NCBI GenBank assembly: GCA_012932865.1
Contig: SAXG01000066.1
Span: 186,001 to 250,000 of the forward strand
Direction: 5' to 3'
DNA: 64,000 nucleotides
DNA from: Amylostereum areolatum
Taxonomy: Eukaryota; Basidiomycota; Agaricomycetes; Russulales; Stereaceae
The position numbers and the translations under genes are program-made. A model generated the notes under the pieces. The model saw only the letters and a program-made list of their open reading frames with translations, had not been told where the DNA came from and ran no database searches. Each line of letters begins with the position of its first letter. Within the stretch, counting starts at the first letter, position 1. Below are positions 45,826-57,739 of the stretch, one piece after another.

Positions 45826-46728
45826 TAATGGCAGTGCATAGTACCAGTAGTCAGTAGCGAAAGAGGTTTGTATTCCTGAATCACGCACCGCGACAAAGCC
45901 CGTCCCCAAAACATCTTTAGCCTTCCTGGGACTTGAGGGAGCACAATATAATGTGATTCCCACAGCCATGAGAGTGAAGAGAGTAGAAGGGGAGGAGTAT
46001 GCATGAGAGAACTCAGAAGAGATACGAGACGAGCACTGTCGACAAGTCGAACCTAATAAGTTGAACCTGGACAATTTTCAAAATCCACGTGGTGTGCCTG
46101 CTTTTCCATTTTCGATCCGGACCCCGGAGCGAGATCTGAGATCTGAGATCTAAGGGTCCACGTGATGACCACATTCCCCGCGCGTAAGTAGAGTACTATA
46201 GACTTACGACCTATAAGTACATCTCCTCGCTCTTTCCACGGTGGGGCCCGGCCCTGAACTGAGTACTCGCACTACGTACACTGGTGTGTCGCTGTTTCTA
46301 AAAACCTCTCTCACTGCCCTTGATCTTGCGGCAGTGAGCAGTCATGCTCGCTTCTCCGTGTGCCGTGCGGTTCAAACGTGGTATGCAGGCGAGGCCGCGA
46401 AGGTTTCGCTACCGCCGCGATCCAGACGTACCCAAGGCCTCGGAACCGCACCGGGCGATAGTGAGGAGGATGAGACGATGGTGAGGAGGACCGCAGATGC
46501 TGATATCCGCGATGGCAACACGTCTCGTATTTACTGTCATTCTACGAAACTCGGGTTGGATTTAGAAAACACGAAGGGCTTTGATTTCGTTACTCTAAGG
46601 TGTACCAAAAAAAGTGTTTGGTATAAACGTACTACTAGGTAAACAAGTACCTGTCATATACTAGAAGGTGAACGTAAAGTGAAACGTAAAAAGGAAGTAA
46701 CAAGTGAGAATGATGAAAAGAACAACGG
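45826..46728. other. Flank of element B, weak coding signal only
   Basis: The box GCACAATATAATGTGA occurs at ~45950. GATCTGA is repeated three times near 46136. A 133-codon plus frame at 46241-46642 has no recognisable features. Nothing else supported. Confidence 0.3.
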
Positions 46729-49077
46729 TTAAGAAGAGATGGTGACGCGGGCTGGGGGCTCGCCCATCTCCTTCAGAGAGCCACTGAACTCCCCACGGCT
46801 ACCCTTCCTAGCCCTAGATTTCTGGAGTCGAGCAATCCCGAGCTGAATGCTCCTGATGTGCACTTCAACTGGGATAGCACCGTCCCCGAGGACAGGCCCC
46901 ACGACCCGCCTACGAAGCTCCTCCATATCCGCCTGCAGCTCCTTCATGACGAAAAGAGCCGCTGAAACTTGCGTAACCGCCTGGCTGTGGTACTCTCCGA
47001 TGAGGGATATAAGGCTTTGTTGGCCCCGGAGCGCCTGAAGCTTACCGATGTTCCCGCCAAGTCGAGTCCAGAGTTGGTCCTCCACTTGAGCTTGAAAGTC
47101 TTTGAGCCCGCCGTCCTCTTGCACCAGAATGGCATTGATAATGCGAAGGTGTTGCTCTAGGTCCTCGAGCCCCTGAAGAATGTCGGTGGCCTTCATGATC
47201 AGTCTAGCGAGTTCTGCGGCGTTGATTCCCATAGCCGTGTTGAACAAGTTCAGGACCTGCGCCTCGACCGTATTCTGACCTCCCTGATCCATCGCATAAA
47301 TAGATTCTTGGGGTAGCCTTCCCGCATCGGCGTCGGCTGCTTGCCCAAGCTTGCCGAGGATGTATTCGTGTTAGAGCTCTTCACGAGTGCACTCTTACAG
47401 GTACCTGCAACCTTGAGACAGGTACCTGTGGCTCCAGATCTTATACTCCCACTCTCACGAGTATCAGGCACACAGGTACCTGTGGCACGGATACTCCCAC
47501 TCGCGGATACACAGGTATGAGAAGTACCTGTCATTTCTCAAAATATGATACAAGCAGTAGTAGTGGCCTTCTTGGAAGCTCTGTTAGGCATATTGACACT
47601 CCATCTTCAAGGCAAGGATAATGCTAGTAACATTTAAGTACAGGTAAACATGTATCAGAGTATGATACAGCATACCGCACAAGGCTTTCAACTATATATG
47701 TGAGGGGAGGAGAGGAAATAGATGAGAAAGGGGCCACAATAGAAACAACAGTACATAAGGATCTACAAGAGAGAATGCGTATATCAATCCAACAGCCATT
47801 ATCTGTAATTATATCAAGATCAACCCTGTCAAAGTACCTGACAGGTATTTGACAGGTACTTGCACAGGTAACCTGTGAGCTCAAAAGTCATACCTGTACT
47901 CTCACGAGTATCAGGCACACGAGTACTCGTATCCGCGGATGGCAATACCCACGGATGTGCCTTACAGGTACTCATACAGGTACTCACGAGTATAGCCACT
48001 CGTGAAGAGCTCTAATTCGTGTACGGCAATGATGCTGTCAGTTGTGGTCAGCGTGAAGTCGCATACATGAAAAAGAACGGCGTACCTATCCACAGTTCCA
48101 AGCAGATGCGCATCAAAGTTATGCATAGCGTTCCCGAGGTCGCGGGCCTCCTTGACGAACCCTTTGAGGTGGTCCACCAACGCTTCTCGGCTGATCAGCT
48201 GGCTCGACTCCACCAGCACGATGGTCTCTTCGACACTGAGTTGAACCTTCTTGAGTTCATAGGTGAGGCTCTGGTCCTTCAAGACAACGTCCATGATGTT
48301 GACGAGGGCGCTGGCTTGGGTTTGGGTAAAGGTGGGGAAATCGGCCCTGAGTGCAACTTGTTCCTTAGGGGTTTCCGCTCCGCAAAAGCACGAGACGACC
48401 GGGAAGTCGCAGACATCAACGTCTCGGACAAAGGATATGGTCGTGAGGGAAAAATGAAGCAGAAGGGGGATGAAGTAGAGGAGGGTGCGATTGAATGGAA
48501 AGGTGCAGATGCGTCGGATGGTAGCTGTGAGGAAGGGGAGGAACCCGCATGCCACCGCGAGGATGACAGTAAGAAGACTTTGAAGAGAAAGAGGCGGGTC
48601 GTGCACTGTGAGGAGATGTTCAGATAGAGCACCCTTCCAATGTACATGGACTGACCTTGGTCGGTCCACGTCTGCAATACTTCCTTGTCCTTGGGAAGGG
48701 GGGCGGCTCCGTTGGGGGTGGGGCAAGGGGAAAGCACATTGCTACCTTTGGGGAGCGTAGGGGCAGTACCTCCAAATGTCTGGAGGGGGGGTGCGGCTCC
48801 TTGAAGAGGAGAGGGAGGGGAGAGCGCATTGTGAACGCTGGGAGGTGCAGGGGTGACATCTCTAGATGGCTGAGGAGAGGGCGAGGCCTGGTGGAACGAG
48901 GGGGAAGGGGATAGCAAAACACGAACGACAGAACTATCTCTAGTGCTACGGCCTTCGGAGCCTGATCAGAAACTTGTCAAAGGAAACCTTCACGTTGAGT
49001 GCAACAGACTCACCTCCGTATTCAGTGTCGGAGTATTCAGTAAGGGGCGACAGTATTTGAGAGGTTGACATTGACAT
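46729..49077 (-). pseudogene. Two-TM helical hypothetical protein, disrupted by a hAT-like MITE
   Basis: Exon 1 starts MSMSTSQILSPLTEYSDTEY; an intron (GTGAGTCTG ... CTAGAG) leads to a Ser/Pro-rich region with repeats of LSP.P..P.GAAP type; a second intron (GTCAGTCC ... CTCACAG) leads to two likely membrane helices (LLTVILAVACGFLPFLTA; LYFIPLLLHFSLTTISFV). A long helical region follows (ASALVNIMDVVLKDQSL, REALVDHLKGFVKEARDLGN). At codon VHE the 643-bp MITE 47372-48014 interrupts; beyond it the same frame resumes through AADADAGRLPQESIYAMD and WTRLGGNIGKLQALRGQQ to RVTISS at 46729. I know this domain order from an expanded agaricomycete family of unknown function. The insertion is the only lesion found. 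Confidence 0.7.
47372..48014. mobile_element. hAT-like MITE with 8-bp target duplication
   Basis: 643 bp with 18-bp perfect inverted repeats TAGAGCTCTTCACGAGTG. Flanked by the 8-bp duplication ATTCGTGT at 47364-47371 and 48015-48022, as hAT elements make. Subterminal ACAGGTACCTGT-type palindromes repeat many times at both ends. No coding capacity. Inserted in a coding exon. Confidence 0.9.
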
Positions 49078-49268
49078 TGTGTGACGATGGAAGCGACCAG
49101 GTGGGGGGAGGAAACTGGAAGGGACAGGACTTGGAACCTTTAAAAGAGAACGCGAGTGGCGTTGTTGAGCAGACAAAGGAAGGGCAACAGCACATGATCG
49201 TGTTTGATCACAGACTCAGACTGGACGAACACAAGGCTTTAACGTATCATGTTCTCTGCTTATACAAC

Positions 49269-49966
49269 TTACGCCTTTAATTTGTCCCGGCACTCCTTAG
49301 CCTGTGCAGCCAACTGTTCCCATTTCTCAAGATTGCGCTGACAATCCTCAACCTCCTGCGCCGCCGCCTTCGCCAGCCCCTCCTGCGTGCACAACATTCG
49401 GATCCTCTTCGCCCATGTCAAATTGACATCAGACGATCGGTTTGGTCTGCCTTCGGCGGCGAAGATGTCTTGCAAGCTGAAACGTACATTAGCACACTGA
49501 GACGCAAGGAGTTATCGCACCCTTACATGTGCCTGGTGTAGCCTGGAAGGACAAATTTCGATGCACCCTTGATCAGAATGCGCTCGTGGACCTGGGTACA
49601 ATGGTTAGGGGTTAACGTTTGCCTGCAGCTCGGAGTCTAAGTACTTACCGCCTTGCCAAGAGCATTCTTCATCGCCGTCTTCGCTCCAGGAACCTTGTAA
49701 TTCAGTTCCACCGCCGTCTTCTCAACTGTTCTCGGATCAGTACTGCAGGGAACCAAGGATCTTAAGCAGATCACGTACCATTTTGAAGCAGCTCCTCAAA
49801 GGTTAATTTTTTGTGACTTTTTTGGGATCCGTCGCTATTGAAAGACAAAAGGACGAACACAATAAGAGTCCCTGCGGTCGGGGAGGATTAGCAAAGAGAT
49901 AGGTAAACCGATCTAAGACCACTTACGTTCCCAATAGGTGGGTCTGAAGCAGCCACCGGAGCTCAT
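49269..49966 (-). CDS. Small intron-rich hypothetical protein
   Basis: Start MSSGGCFRPTYWE. Four short introns can be placed with GT-AG ends and consistent phase: GTAAGTGG...CCGCAG, GTACGTGA...GAACAG, GTAAGTACT...CCCAG, and one near 49490. Coding blocks are HKKLTFEELLQN, VEKTAVELNYKVPGAKTAMK, VHERILIKGASKFVLPGYTR and LQDIFAAEGRPNRSSDVNLT, ending in a helical tail (AAAQEVEDCQRNLEKWEQLA) with stop at 49269. About 170 residues, probably soluble. Intact as far as I can see, though the first two joins depend on my choice of acceptor. Family not recognised. Confidence 0.5.
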
Positions 49967-50301
49967 GGTCAAAACGTAAAGCTGTGGAGAACGAGAAAAC
50001 GGATATGTATGTGTAGGTGGAGGGAGGTTAGTGTGAGACCCTCAGACCAAAATATATACGTTCTGTTAACAAAGAGATTACGCGTTTGAAAGGGGAGCAT
50101 GCGCCGGGACGTGCCAAAGGCCCGACTCCCAAGGACGTCATGAGCAACGACGTACAGCCTACTAAGGCGAAAGAGACACATGAAAAGGGTTCATTGATGT
50201 GATGCTTAGGGTATAACAATCAGGCTTTAAGTCTAGAGAAGCGATAACAATAACTAAGCCTATAGGAGGGGTTAGTGTGATGCCAATTAATGTGGGTGCA
50301 A
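49967..50301. other. Intergenic
   Basis: No gene. GGTTAGTGTGA occurs twice (near 50026 and 50270). Confidence 0.4.
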
Positions 50302-53300
50302 TTAGCTTACCCTATCTAGCGATAATACCACTATGCACTCATCTCGGATCCCCTCCGGTTTGTAGACTTTCGACGCAAAGTGCGAGACAACATCGCTAGG
50401 TCTGAGCACATGAATGGTGGGGGAGAACCGATTGTACCGAAGACTGCCACCGAGGTGCTCGAAGACACGGTAGGGATTGTGCGCCTTGTCCTCTGGGGTA
50501 AGATCAGTGTATTCTTTGACTACCAGGAAGGGATGGACGATAGGGTGCGCTCTGTTGGTGTCTGTGCATTCGTAGCGTCGGTGAAGGAAGATGTCCGAGA
50601 TTTGCCCGGCTCGTAAAGGACGGCCGTCCACCGCCTCGTCGAACACCAATGTGAAGATGACAAAGCAGTTTCCCGCCGCGTTCCGCCTCGCTGACCGAGC
50701 CCTTGATAGCTTGTCTTGGAAGTGCTCAATCGATCTCACAGGCTGTCCCTTCGCCACAAGCTCGCCCGCACCGCCTTCCCTGTACGAGTGAAACGAAGAG
50801 TTGGCGTGCAAGTTGATACGCAGCATGAGTAGGTCGTAGACCTCCTCCGGAAGGCTCACTGCGTGGTGAGAATCATAGACGTATTGGGCATTGGAGGCGT
50901 CTTCAAGGTGAAACTCCTGAACTTCCGCAGGCCGCCCCATGGCCACGGGGAACGCCGCCGCCCATTCCGCGTAGGGCGTGTCGGAGTCAAACTTGAGGCT
51001 TTGCATAAGCGCACAAAGATTCGCGGACATGCAAAAATACCGAAGGAATGTGAGTTCCATTTCCCCTGTCGCAAGGATCGTAATCAGTCTCAGTCGGAGT
51101 GGCCAGACAGTCACCTACGCACCTGGTTTGTTGTTCATGTTGAAGCCTCGCAACACACCAAGGTACCTTTCAAAAATGAAGGCCCAGACGCCGTGGACAG
51201 GACCGAAGAGATGCAAGATTTCTGGCAGATGCTGGGCCAAGTGATGGTTGATGATGATAGCATGATCCGGGAACAGCTGGACGAGGCCCTCGAGATAGTT
51301 GCGCATGTACTGCCCGAACAATGTGATGCGCTCAGGAGATGTAGATCGTCGAGTGCCGACATCCACGGCAATGACCATGTCGAGAAAGTTCTTGAGGAGA
51401 GCCTTTTCGCGGGAGGTAGACTTCGACGACCCCCATAAATGAACCAACGTAATGGGCAGGTTCACCATGCAAACTGTCCTCCATTGGTCAGCGGATAGCT
51501 TCCCGTGCGACGGCTCTCCAAACGTTGGCGGTGCTCGCGTCCAGTGGGACGAAAGAGGAATCTTCTGTATATCCGACTGGATAGTGCGAAGCGTGTCGAG
51601 ATCAATGACAACCGGCTTCTCGGGACAATCGGGGTCTAATGAAAATACCCTCACGTTCTGCTGGGCTGCTTGTGGAATTCGGATCGTGCGGCTTGGATCG
51701 TGGTGACGGCGAAAGAAGAAAGCTATGACGTACCCAGTCAATCATGGCAGATGCGTAGTCAGCTTTGGTTGTGCCACCTGTAGGACGCACTTCATTGAAT
51801 TGGGCCACTGCGATAACGTATCCCGCTCGGGAGCGTTTGATGTGCGTTACAGATCCTTTGCGAATTCCGTTCGCGACACTCTGGAGCTCGGCGCGTTATT
51901 TGGCGGGGCTATGCTCCGAGATCTTGTTGAGCTCCTTGTGTGCAGCCTTAATGCTCAAGCCCCAGACCATGCGGCAGTGGTGCTGAAACTCCCCCAGGTA
52001 CAGATTGTGCATGGCATCAACGACTGGGAACTTTATGGGATCCCAATACGGAAGGCAAAGGAGCTCCGTCCAACGAATGCCATGAGTCTTGAAGAGCTCG
52101 TCCCGTTCCTTCTGCGTTTTGGCATCACAATACTGCATCGCCAGGCGTCTATGCTCTTCTGCAGTGCGTCGCCCCCAGGAAGCCACGTCGAAATTTGTTG
52201 CCTGATCCTTCGGGAGGAGACAAAAGTTACACCAGGTTGTTTCAGCGTGCGACGCTGTACCTCCGACCTTCCTCAAGGCGAGGACGTCTGCAATGAGGGG
52301 AACGACGGCACATCGAACCGATCTCCCTTCCTTCCGTTCATGTGTCTGGGTGATGTACAGACCGTCGAACCATAAAGGAAGCAGGCTATCGACTAACGGC
52401 CTGAGGAAATGGTTGATCTGATCCATGTTGGGCTCACTGGGTCCAGGCATGACGGAGAAGAGGAACATGTTCTCCTCAAGGTAGCGGAGATGAACAGGGA
52501 GGTTGAGGCAGACGAGGTATATTGCTCCGGAGGAGTGGGATTTACCAGCCTTCTTGTTCCCGAAGGGGTTGAACCAGTCGACGTACAGGCTGAACATGAG
52601 ATGAAGCGCATCGCTGACCACCTTTGAGAACGGTTTGCCATCTGGTCCTAAAAGATCACGAAGGGCGGCGGCGTCCCAAAGGTCGCGGCAGCATTTGGCA
52701 TGGCAAGGCACTGGGGGTGGGGTGGGAACACCGAGGTTCTCTTCGACGTGTGGGCGCGCTAGGAATCGAGCAAGCCACGAAGAGACAGCTTGATATGTGA
52801 ACGCCTTGACTGGCCGCGATTGAGAGTCACGGTTTGCTTCAGTATCTGAGGTCTCGGCCCCGGAATCGGCGTTGTCGCTGTTGCTCCCTGCCCCCCGACC
52901 CCCCTCATCATCCTCCACCTCCTCCACATGCACAGCAGCCTTCTTTGCTTTCTTTGCTTTCTTTGCCTTCTTCTTCCCCTTCCCCTTTGCCTTTTCCCGC
53001 AGAGCTGGGTCTGCCACGAGCCCAAGCTCAGCTTGCAGCGTCCCACCGCGCCCGGAACCAGTAAAGATGTGCCACAAGGGCCCTTCCCATCAAGTTGCTA
53101 GGAGGTACACGTAGAAGGATAACCGTGGGTGGTGGTAGACGGGGCGTAAGTCGCCAAGCACGCAGGACAGCATGCCATCGTGACGATCTCCGGTGCCAAG
53201 TCGAACCGAGTCATGGCGGTGCGAATATCTTTGGGCAGGTCTTCGTGATTAGATGGCCCCGAGCTGATGATGGCTTGTAGACCAAGGAGAAGGAAGTGCA

Positions 53301-54260
53301 ACTGTGCAAACTGAACGACTTGTGTGGTTGAGGGATACGCACCACTGTGATAAACGCCGGTATCCGCCTGCTCCGCTTCCTCCCTCGCGCAGAAGTTGAT
53401 CCATGCACGATCTATGATCTTCGGGATGGTGTCCAGGTGGGCTTGTACTTCGTTGTGAAAACTCTGAGCGGCCTCTTTCACAGCTCCATTGTCGATGACT
53501 TGGTTCGTGATAAGAGGGAAGATACCGCGGACGGCGGAAATATGAGCGAGGAAGTCTACGTTTGCTGTCCCCTTTATGGCAGAGACAGGGGGGGGTTGCG
53601 CAGCGGGATCATGGGTGGCGGAAGTCAAGGTGCTCCACAACAAGGGGCTAGTTGAGTCGAAATTCGACAGGACGGAGGCGAAATATTTGCGCAAGGCCGC
53701 GATAGATAGAAGTGCCTCGTCACGAGGAGAAGCGGTTTCAACCTTCAGTTCACAATCAAATTATTGCTCGACTGGTGAGATGTATGAGGAACTTACCACG
53801 GGCCTTGGGGCGACCGCTGGTAGCTCGGGGGCAGCCGTGAAATCTCTCTGACGGTCTCCTCGCCGTACAGCTAATTTGGAAAAGTGTGGCGGAACCCCAC
53901 TTTCAGGGAAATTGAGCATGCAAGCCATTACTTGCTTCCCTGCTGGATCCTGTGTTTGTCGCACATTAGAAGAACTTTTGAAAGGGCCAGGGAGGTGGAA
54001 TGTACACTCTCAGATTGCGCCTGGGCGTCCCCGTGACTGGAACCTCTTCGAGGATTGTGCTTCTGAAGTGGGCGGACAGGTGGTTGCGGTAAGAGCGCAG
54101 ACAAACTGGCTTCCCCCGAGCCCTGCTGCGCCATACGACGTTGAGGGATCTTGTGAACTGCTTCCCGCACGAATGTCCCGCGGATTTGGGACCCCTCCAC
54201 AGTTTCGGTATTTTGTACGCATTTATCGCACTTGCAGAGGATTTTTTTGGCTGGCTAAAA
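50302..54260 (-). pseudogene. Tnp2/CACTA-like transposase gene, one nonsense change seen
   Basis: Multi-exon minus-strand gene. The N-terminal block (~54240-53935) has LCKCDKC; 53694-53098 has a helical region and a zinc-like CCPACLATYAP. The main exon (53077-51740) carries the Transposase_21-type core: LYVDWFNPFGNKKAGKSHSS, CLNLPVHLRYLEENMFL, MPGPSEPNMDQINHFLRPLV, CAVVPLIADVLALRKVGGTA and LPYWDPIKFPVVDAMHNLYL. After an intron come GKLSADQWRTVCMVNLP and FGPVHGVWAFIFERYLGVLR, then VVKEYTDLTPEDKAHNPYRV to 50302. A TAA at 51896-51898 sits where a continuous frame (KxRAELQSVANGIRKG) suggests CAA. I found no CACTA-type termini. Confidence 0.75.
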
Positions 54261-54299
54261 GTTCAAGCGAACATCAGCTGGAGAAGGGGTAAGGTTGAT

Positions 54300-54813
54300 G
54301 GACCGCAAACCTTAGCGGTGGAACACATTATGAACACAGGAGGGGGGGGTCAACACGGAGGCGAGGAGGCGAGGAGAGGGGGGGAAGAACGTGGAGGTTG
54401 AGGGACGAAGGTGGATGGGAAAAGAGGTGTGAGAAATATGTCCTTTTCCATGAAAAGGTTTAAATCGGATTCTGGTTCGGTCGGCGCCGGGAGACTAGCG
54501 CAATCCACGATTTCTGATAAGGCGGGAAGTAAGAAGGTCCATAGTTTCTAATGCGACGTCTAACGCAGACAGTCCGGAAACTGGTACTGATGGGCGACGA
54601 CACGAAACGAGGGGGGGACGAGGGGGGACGTGTCGGATGGCGCGTGTGCAGGTACAATCGTGCACATGGGTTCGCAGCGGGATCTGGGAGCGCGCACCAA
54701 CCAAACGAGATTGGAAAGGGTGAGGAAAGAACTGGAAGAAATCCTGGGAGACCTCGCGCTGTGGGGGCGGGGGGCACGATCATTCGCGAGCGATCGATCC
54801 TCGTGAGTGCTTA
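54300..54813. other. Intergenic, G-rich
   Basis: G/A-rich sequence with G tracts around 54340-54400 and 54610-54640; overlapping open frames on both strands look like chance. Confidence 0.35.
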
Positions 54814-55306
54814 CAGGACCCCCGAAACTCCCGCCAGAGGTCAGTGGGACTGACCCGGGGCAAAACGGGCGCGGCAGCGCCGATCTGGGTGGATAAACCC
54901 GGGGTCGAGCCTCAAATTTGGGTCAGATGTGGGATGCCTTTCCTGGGGTCAAACCTGCGGGGGAGCTGAGGTCTGATACCGACCCGGGGCGGAGTGGGGC
55001 GGGGTATTGACCGAAGTGCCGACCAAAGTTGACTTGTCCCGACTCAAGGTTAATCTGGGCCTAGCAAGTGCGCAAATGGCGCAGAACAAGGTCATATTGT
55101 CGTAGCATGGGCAAAAATTGAAATTTTCACCCATTTTGGGTGATTTTTGGACGAAATGTGGGTTACTTTTCCCGGGGCAAAGGGCCCTTTTCCCTTGATG
55201 TATGACGACGTGACCTGGGGCCAAACGGCCCTCCGGGGCCAAGTTCGTGCCCGGGGTCGACCCCCTCCGGTGGAACTGACCTCTGGCGGGAGTTTCGGGG
55301 GTCCTG
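54814..55306. mobile_element. MITE with 32-bp inverted repeats and 6-bp duplication
   Basis: 493 bp. Terminal inverted repeats start CAGGACCCCCGAAACTCC and are identical for about 32 bp, then diverge. TGCTTA flanks both sides (54808-54813 and 55307-55312). Interior GC-rich with many CCGGGG words; no ORF. The 6-bp duplication does not fit the usual hAT (8) or CACTA (2-3) lengths. Confidence 0.88.
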
Positions 55307-56220
55307 TGCTTACCTCCCTCCCTCGATGCCTCGATGCCTCGATTGGTCCGAGGTGCGCGTTGCCCTTTCCAGGCACCACATCTTTCCTGCGGTGAGCAAT
55401 ACAGGACGGCGCAAGAATGGAGAGCGGTGGGAAAGATGGGTTGGCATGGGTGAAGCCAGGAACAAGAGACTAATGGTTGGGCCGGTCACTTCAGGTCTGC
55501 CCAAGCAGACCTGTGTAGCACAATATAATGTGAAAGCGACCAGCCAATCATGTCGCCTTGGGTTCACCCAAGGAGACCCGTGTTGCACAATGTAATGTGA
55601 AGGCGACTGGGTGTGTGGCTTGAATCCACGGAGCCGAAAGATAATTCCTGGAAATGAGGGCCGAGGAATGCACATAAGACAGTCAATTAGTGCTGTTGTC
55701 AACACATAACCCACGTGTCTGTTAGTCCGTTATCAACACAAACCCCACGGTGGGCCCACGGTACCCCAAGGTACCCATGGGTCCATGTGGGGTCCACCTA
55801 TGATACCACCTCAGATACTTCCCCTCCTCCACTGTCCAGGGCTCCTCGGACACTGCAGAAATGTCCCGGACCCTCAGTGACAGTTCGGACCCTCGGACCC
55901 TCGGACCTCTTTGGACCCTCTAGCAAATGTCGGAGGCTTCAATATCTACCTCCACTCTGTCTACTACCTGATTACTCACCCTTTTGCACACATTCCACAT
56001 ACCATGTCTGATAATATCCCACATTGTCTCTAGTTCATCCGTCCGATCCATCTGAGGCACTAAGTTAGATGAATTATATTAGAAAGGTACTGATTCCACG
56101 TGGTCTCCCTTCGATCCGATAATCTCAGCATGTGTGTCTTCCCATCGACCATACGTGTCAATCCCCCTTCCTCATAAATCCCCATCTCTACCCACTGCTA
56201 TCTGTGCCCCTTCATACCCC
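55307..56220. other. Upstream region of the KDZ gene
   Basis: Non-coding apart from the hairpin units. At ~55745-55795 GGTACCCCAAGGTACC-like palindromes occur. At ~55863-55920 GGACCCTC is repeated five times; similar GGACCCT words recur at ~62585 beyond the gene, so these may be subterminal repeats of the KDZ element. Confidence 0.4.
55483..55610. repeat. Two hairpin-plus-box units
   Basis: Unit 1: perfect hairpin AGGTCTGCCCAAGCAGACCT followed by GTAGCACAATATAATGTGAA and GCGAC. Unit 2: hairpin CCTTGGGTTCACCCAAGG followed by GCACAATGTAATGTGAAG and GCGACT. The two units are ~70 bp apart. The box recurs near 32505 and 45950. Confidence 0.6.
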
Positions 56221-57739
56221 ATGGGCAGGAAAACTGTGTATTCGGAGTCAAGAGTCACCCAGAACAAGGCTAAACGGAATTGGTATGGCAAAATCAAATT
56301 TCAAGCACGAGCAATGGGAGACCCAGTCAAGAAGAGAGTACTCAGCCCACTAGCCAAGCAGAGACTAGAACAGGCCCAGGATCAATGGCTGGACAACGGC
56401 GATCCCCCTCAGGACGACTTCACACATGACGATGACCACGATGACCACCTACCGTTCGTGCCCCCTCCCGTCCTTCAACTTCCAACCAAACGGATGGCTG
56501 GCAAGGTGAGTCTGTCGACCTTTTGGATCTCACCAAATCACCTCATACCATCCGATGTCCAGTCTCAAAATACCTTCATGAAGGAGTGGAAGGCAAGGAT
56601 CCCCCAGTACACTTCCGTTATGCATGGCCGGGAGGGTCCGACGTCTGTCAAGTGCATTGATTGTGGGGTTGAGGATGGGAATTGGCGGTGAAAGCAGTGC
56701 TTTGGCTCTCCGAATGTTTGCGCAGAGTGCCTCCGCAAGGGCCACCTCCGTCATCCTTTCCATCGTGTCCAACGGTGGACTGGAGGGCACTTCACTGATG
56801 CCTGGTTACATGACGTGGGTGTGATCATTTATCTCGGACACGGAGGACAGCCATGCCCATCAACATCTAGTATCACTCTCGGACACGCGGCTCCCATTGG
56901 AAGCAAACAATCAACTCATCCATCCATCCATCCAACCCCTCCTCCGATACATCCAACCCCTCCTCCCGACGCTCACGATCATCTCCCACCTCTGGTTTAT
57001 ACCCCGGAGCCCACACCACCACCCCAGTCAGCGCCCCCTACGTCCAATCATTTTGTCGCTCCTACGATGCCCACACCTGACCCGACGCCACCACCGGAGT
57101 CCGTTTCCACCCCCCGACCCCATCCTCCACCAGTACTCACTACACCACATCAGGAAAACTCCCGGTACTTGACAGTGACTTGGGGTCCTTGGGAAAGTCA
57201 CCCAGAGCCCCAAGTCCCCAGCAATGTAGACATTGGCCAAGCCGGGCCACTTTCTGGCCCAAGTACCCATTTCACTTGAGGTTAGCCTTGGATACACTTG
57301 GTAAGTAGATGTCAAGGTAGGGAAGGCCATGAGACAGGAGGCTCAAGTACCCAAGTATACAGTCCAGTGGTTTCAGATACTGCAATGAATTGCTCAGGTC
57401 ATTGTCCAGTCACTCCAAGCACTGAAAGCACACAGTTTAGGGGGCACAAAGCAAATCATAATTCATCCATTCATATAGTACTGAGCACATGTACATGATA
57501 TGGAATGGATACAGATGAAGCTAATCAGACACAAACACAGCAAGCACGGAAATAAACCAACATCAGGGTCAGAGCAGTGGAAGCACTGACACACACAAGG
57601 GATCACGCGCGGGCGGAGGCATCTGAAGCAGTGCGGAGGTTAGTGCTAATGCGGGACGGGGGAAAGGGAGGGGATGTACGCACCCTCATCGCGGGGATTT
57701 GCGGGACAACGATCGAGGATGACGGCATCGTCGGCGTCG

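Noticed and set aside
50020..50290. TTAGTGTG words as possible CACTA termini for the Tnp2-like gene
   Set aside because: Wrong orientation for a left CACTA end and no matching partner beyond 54300.
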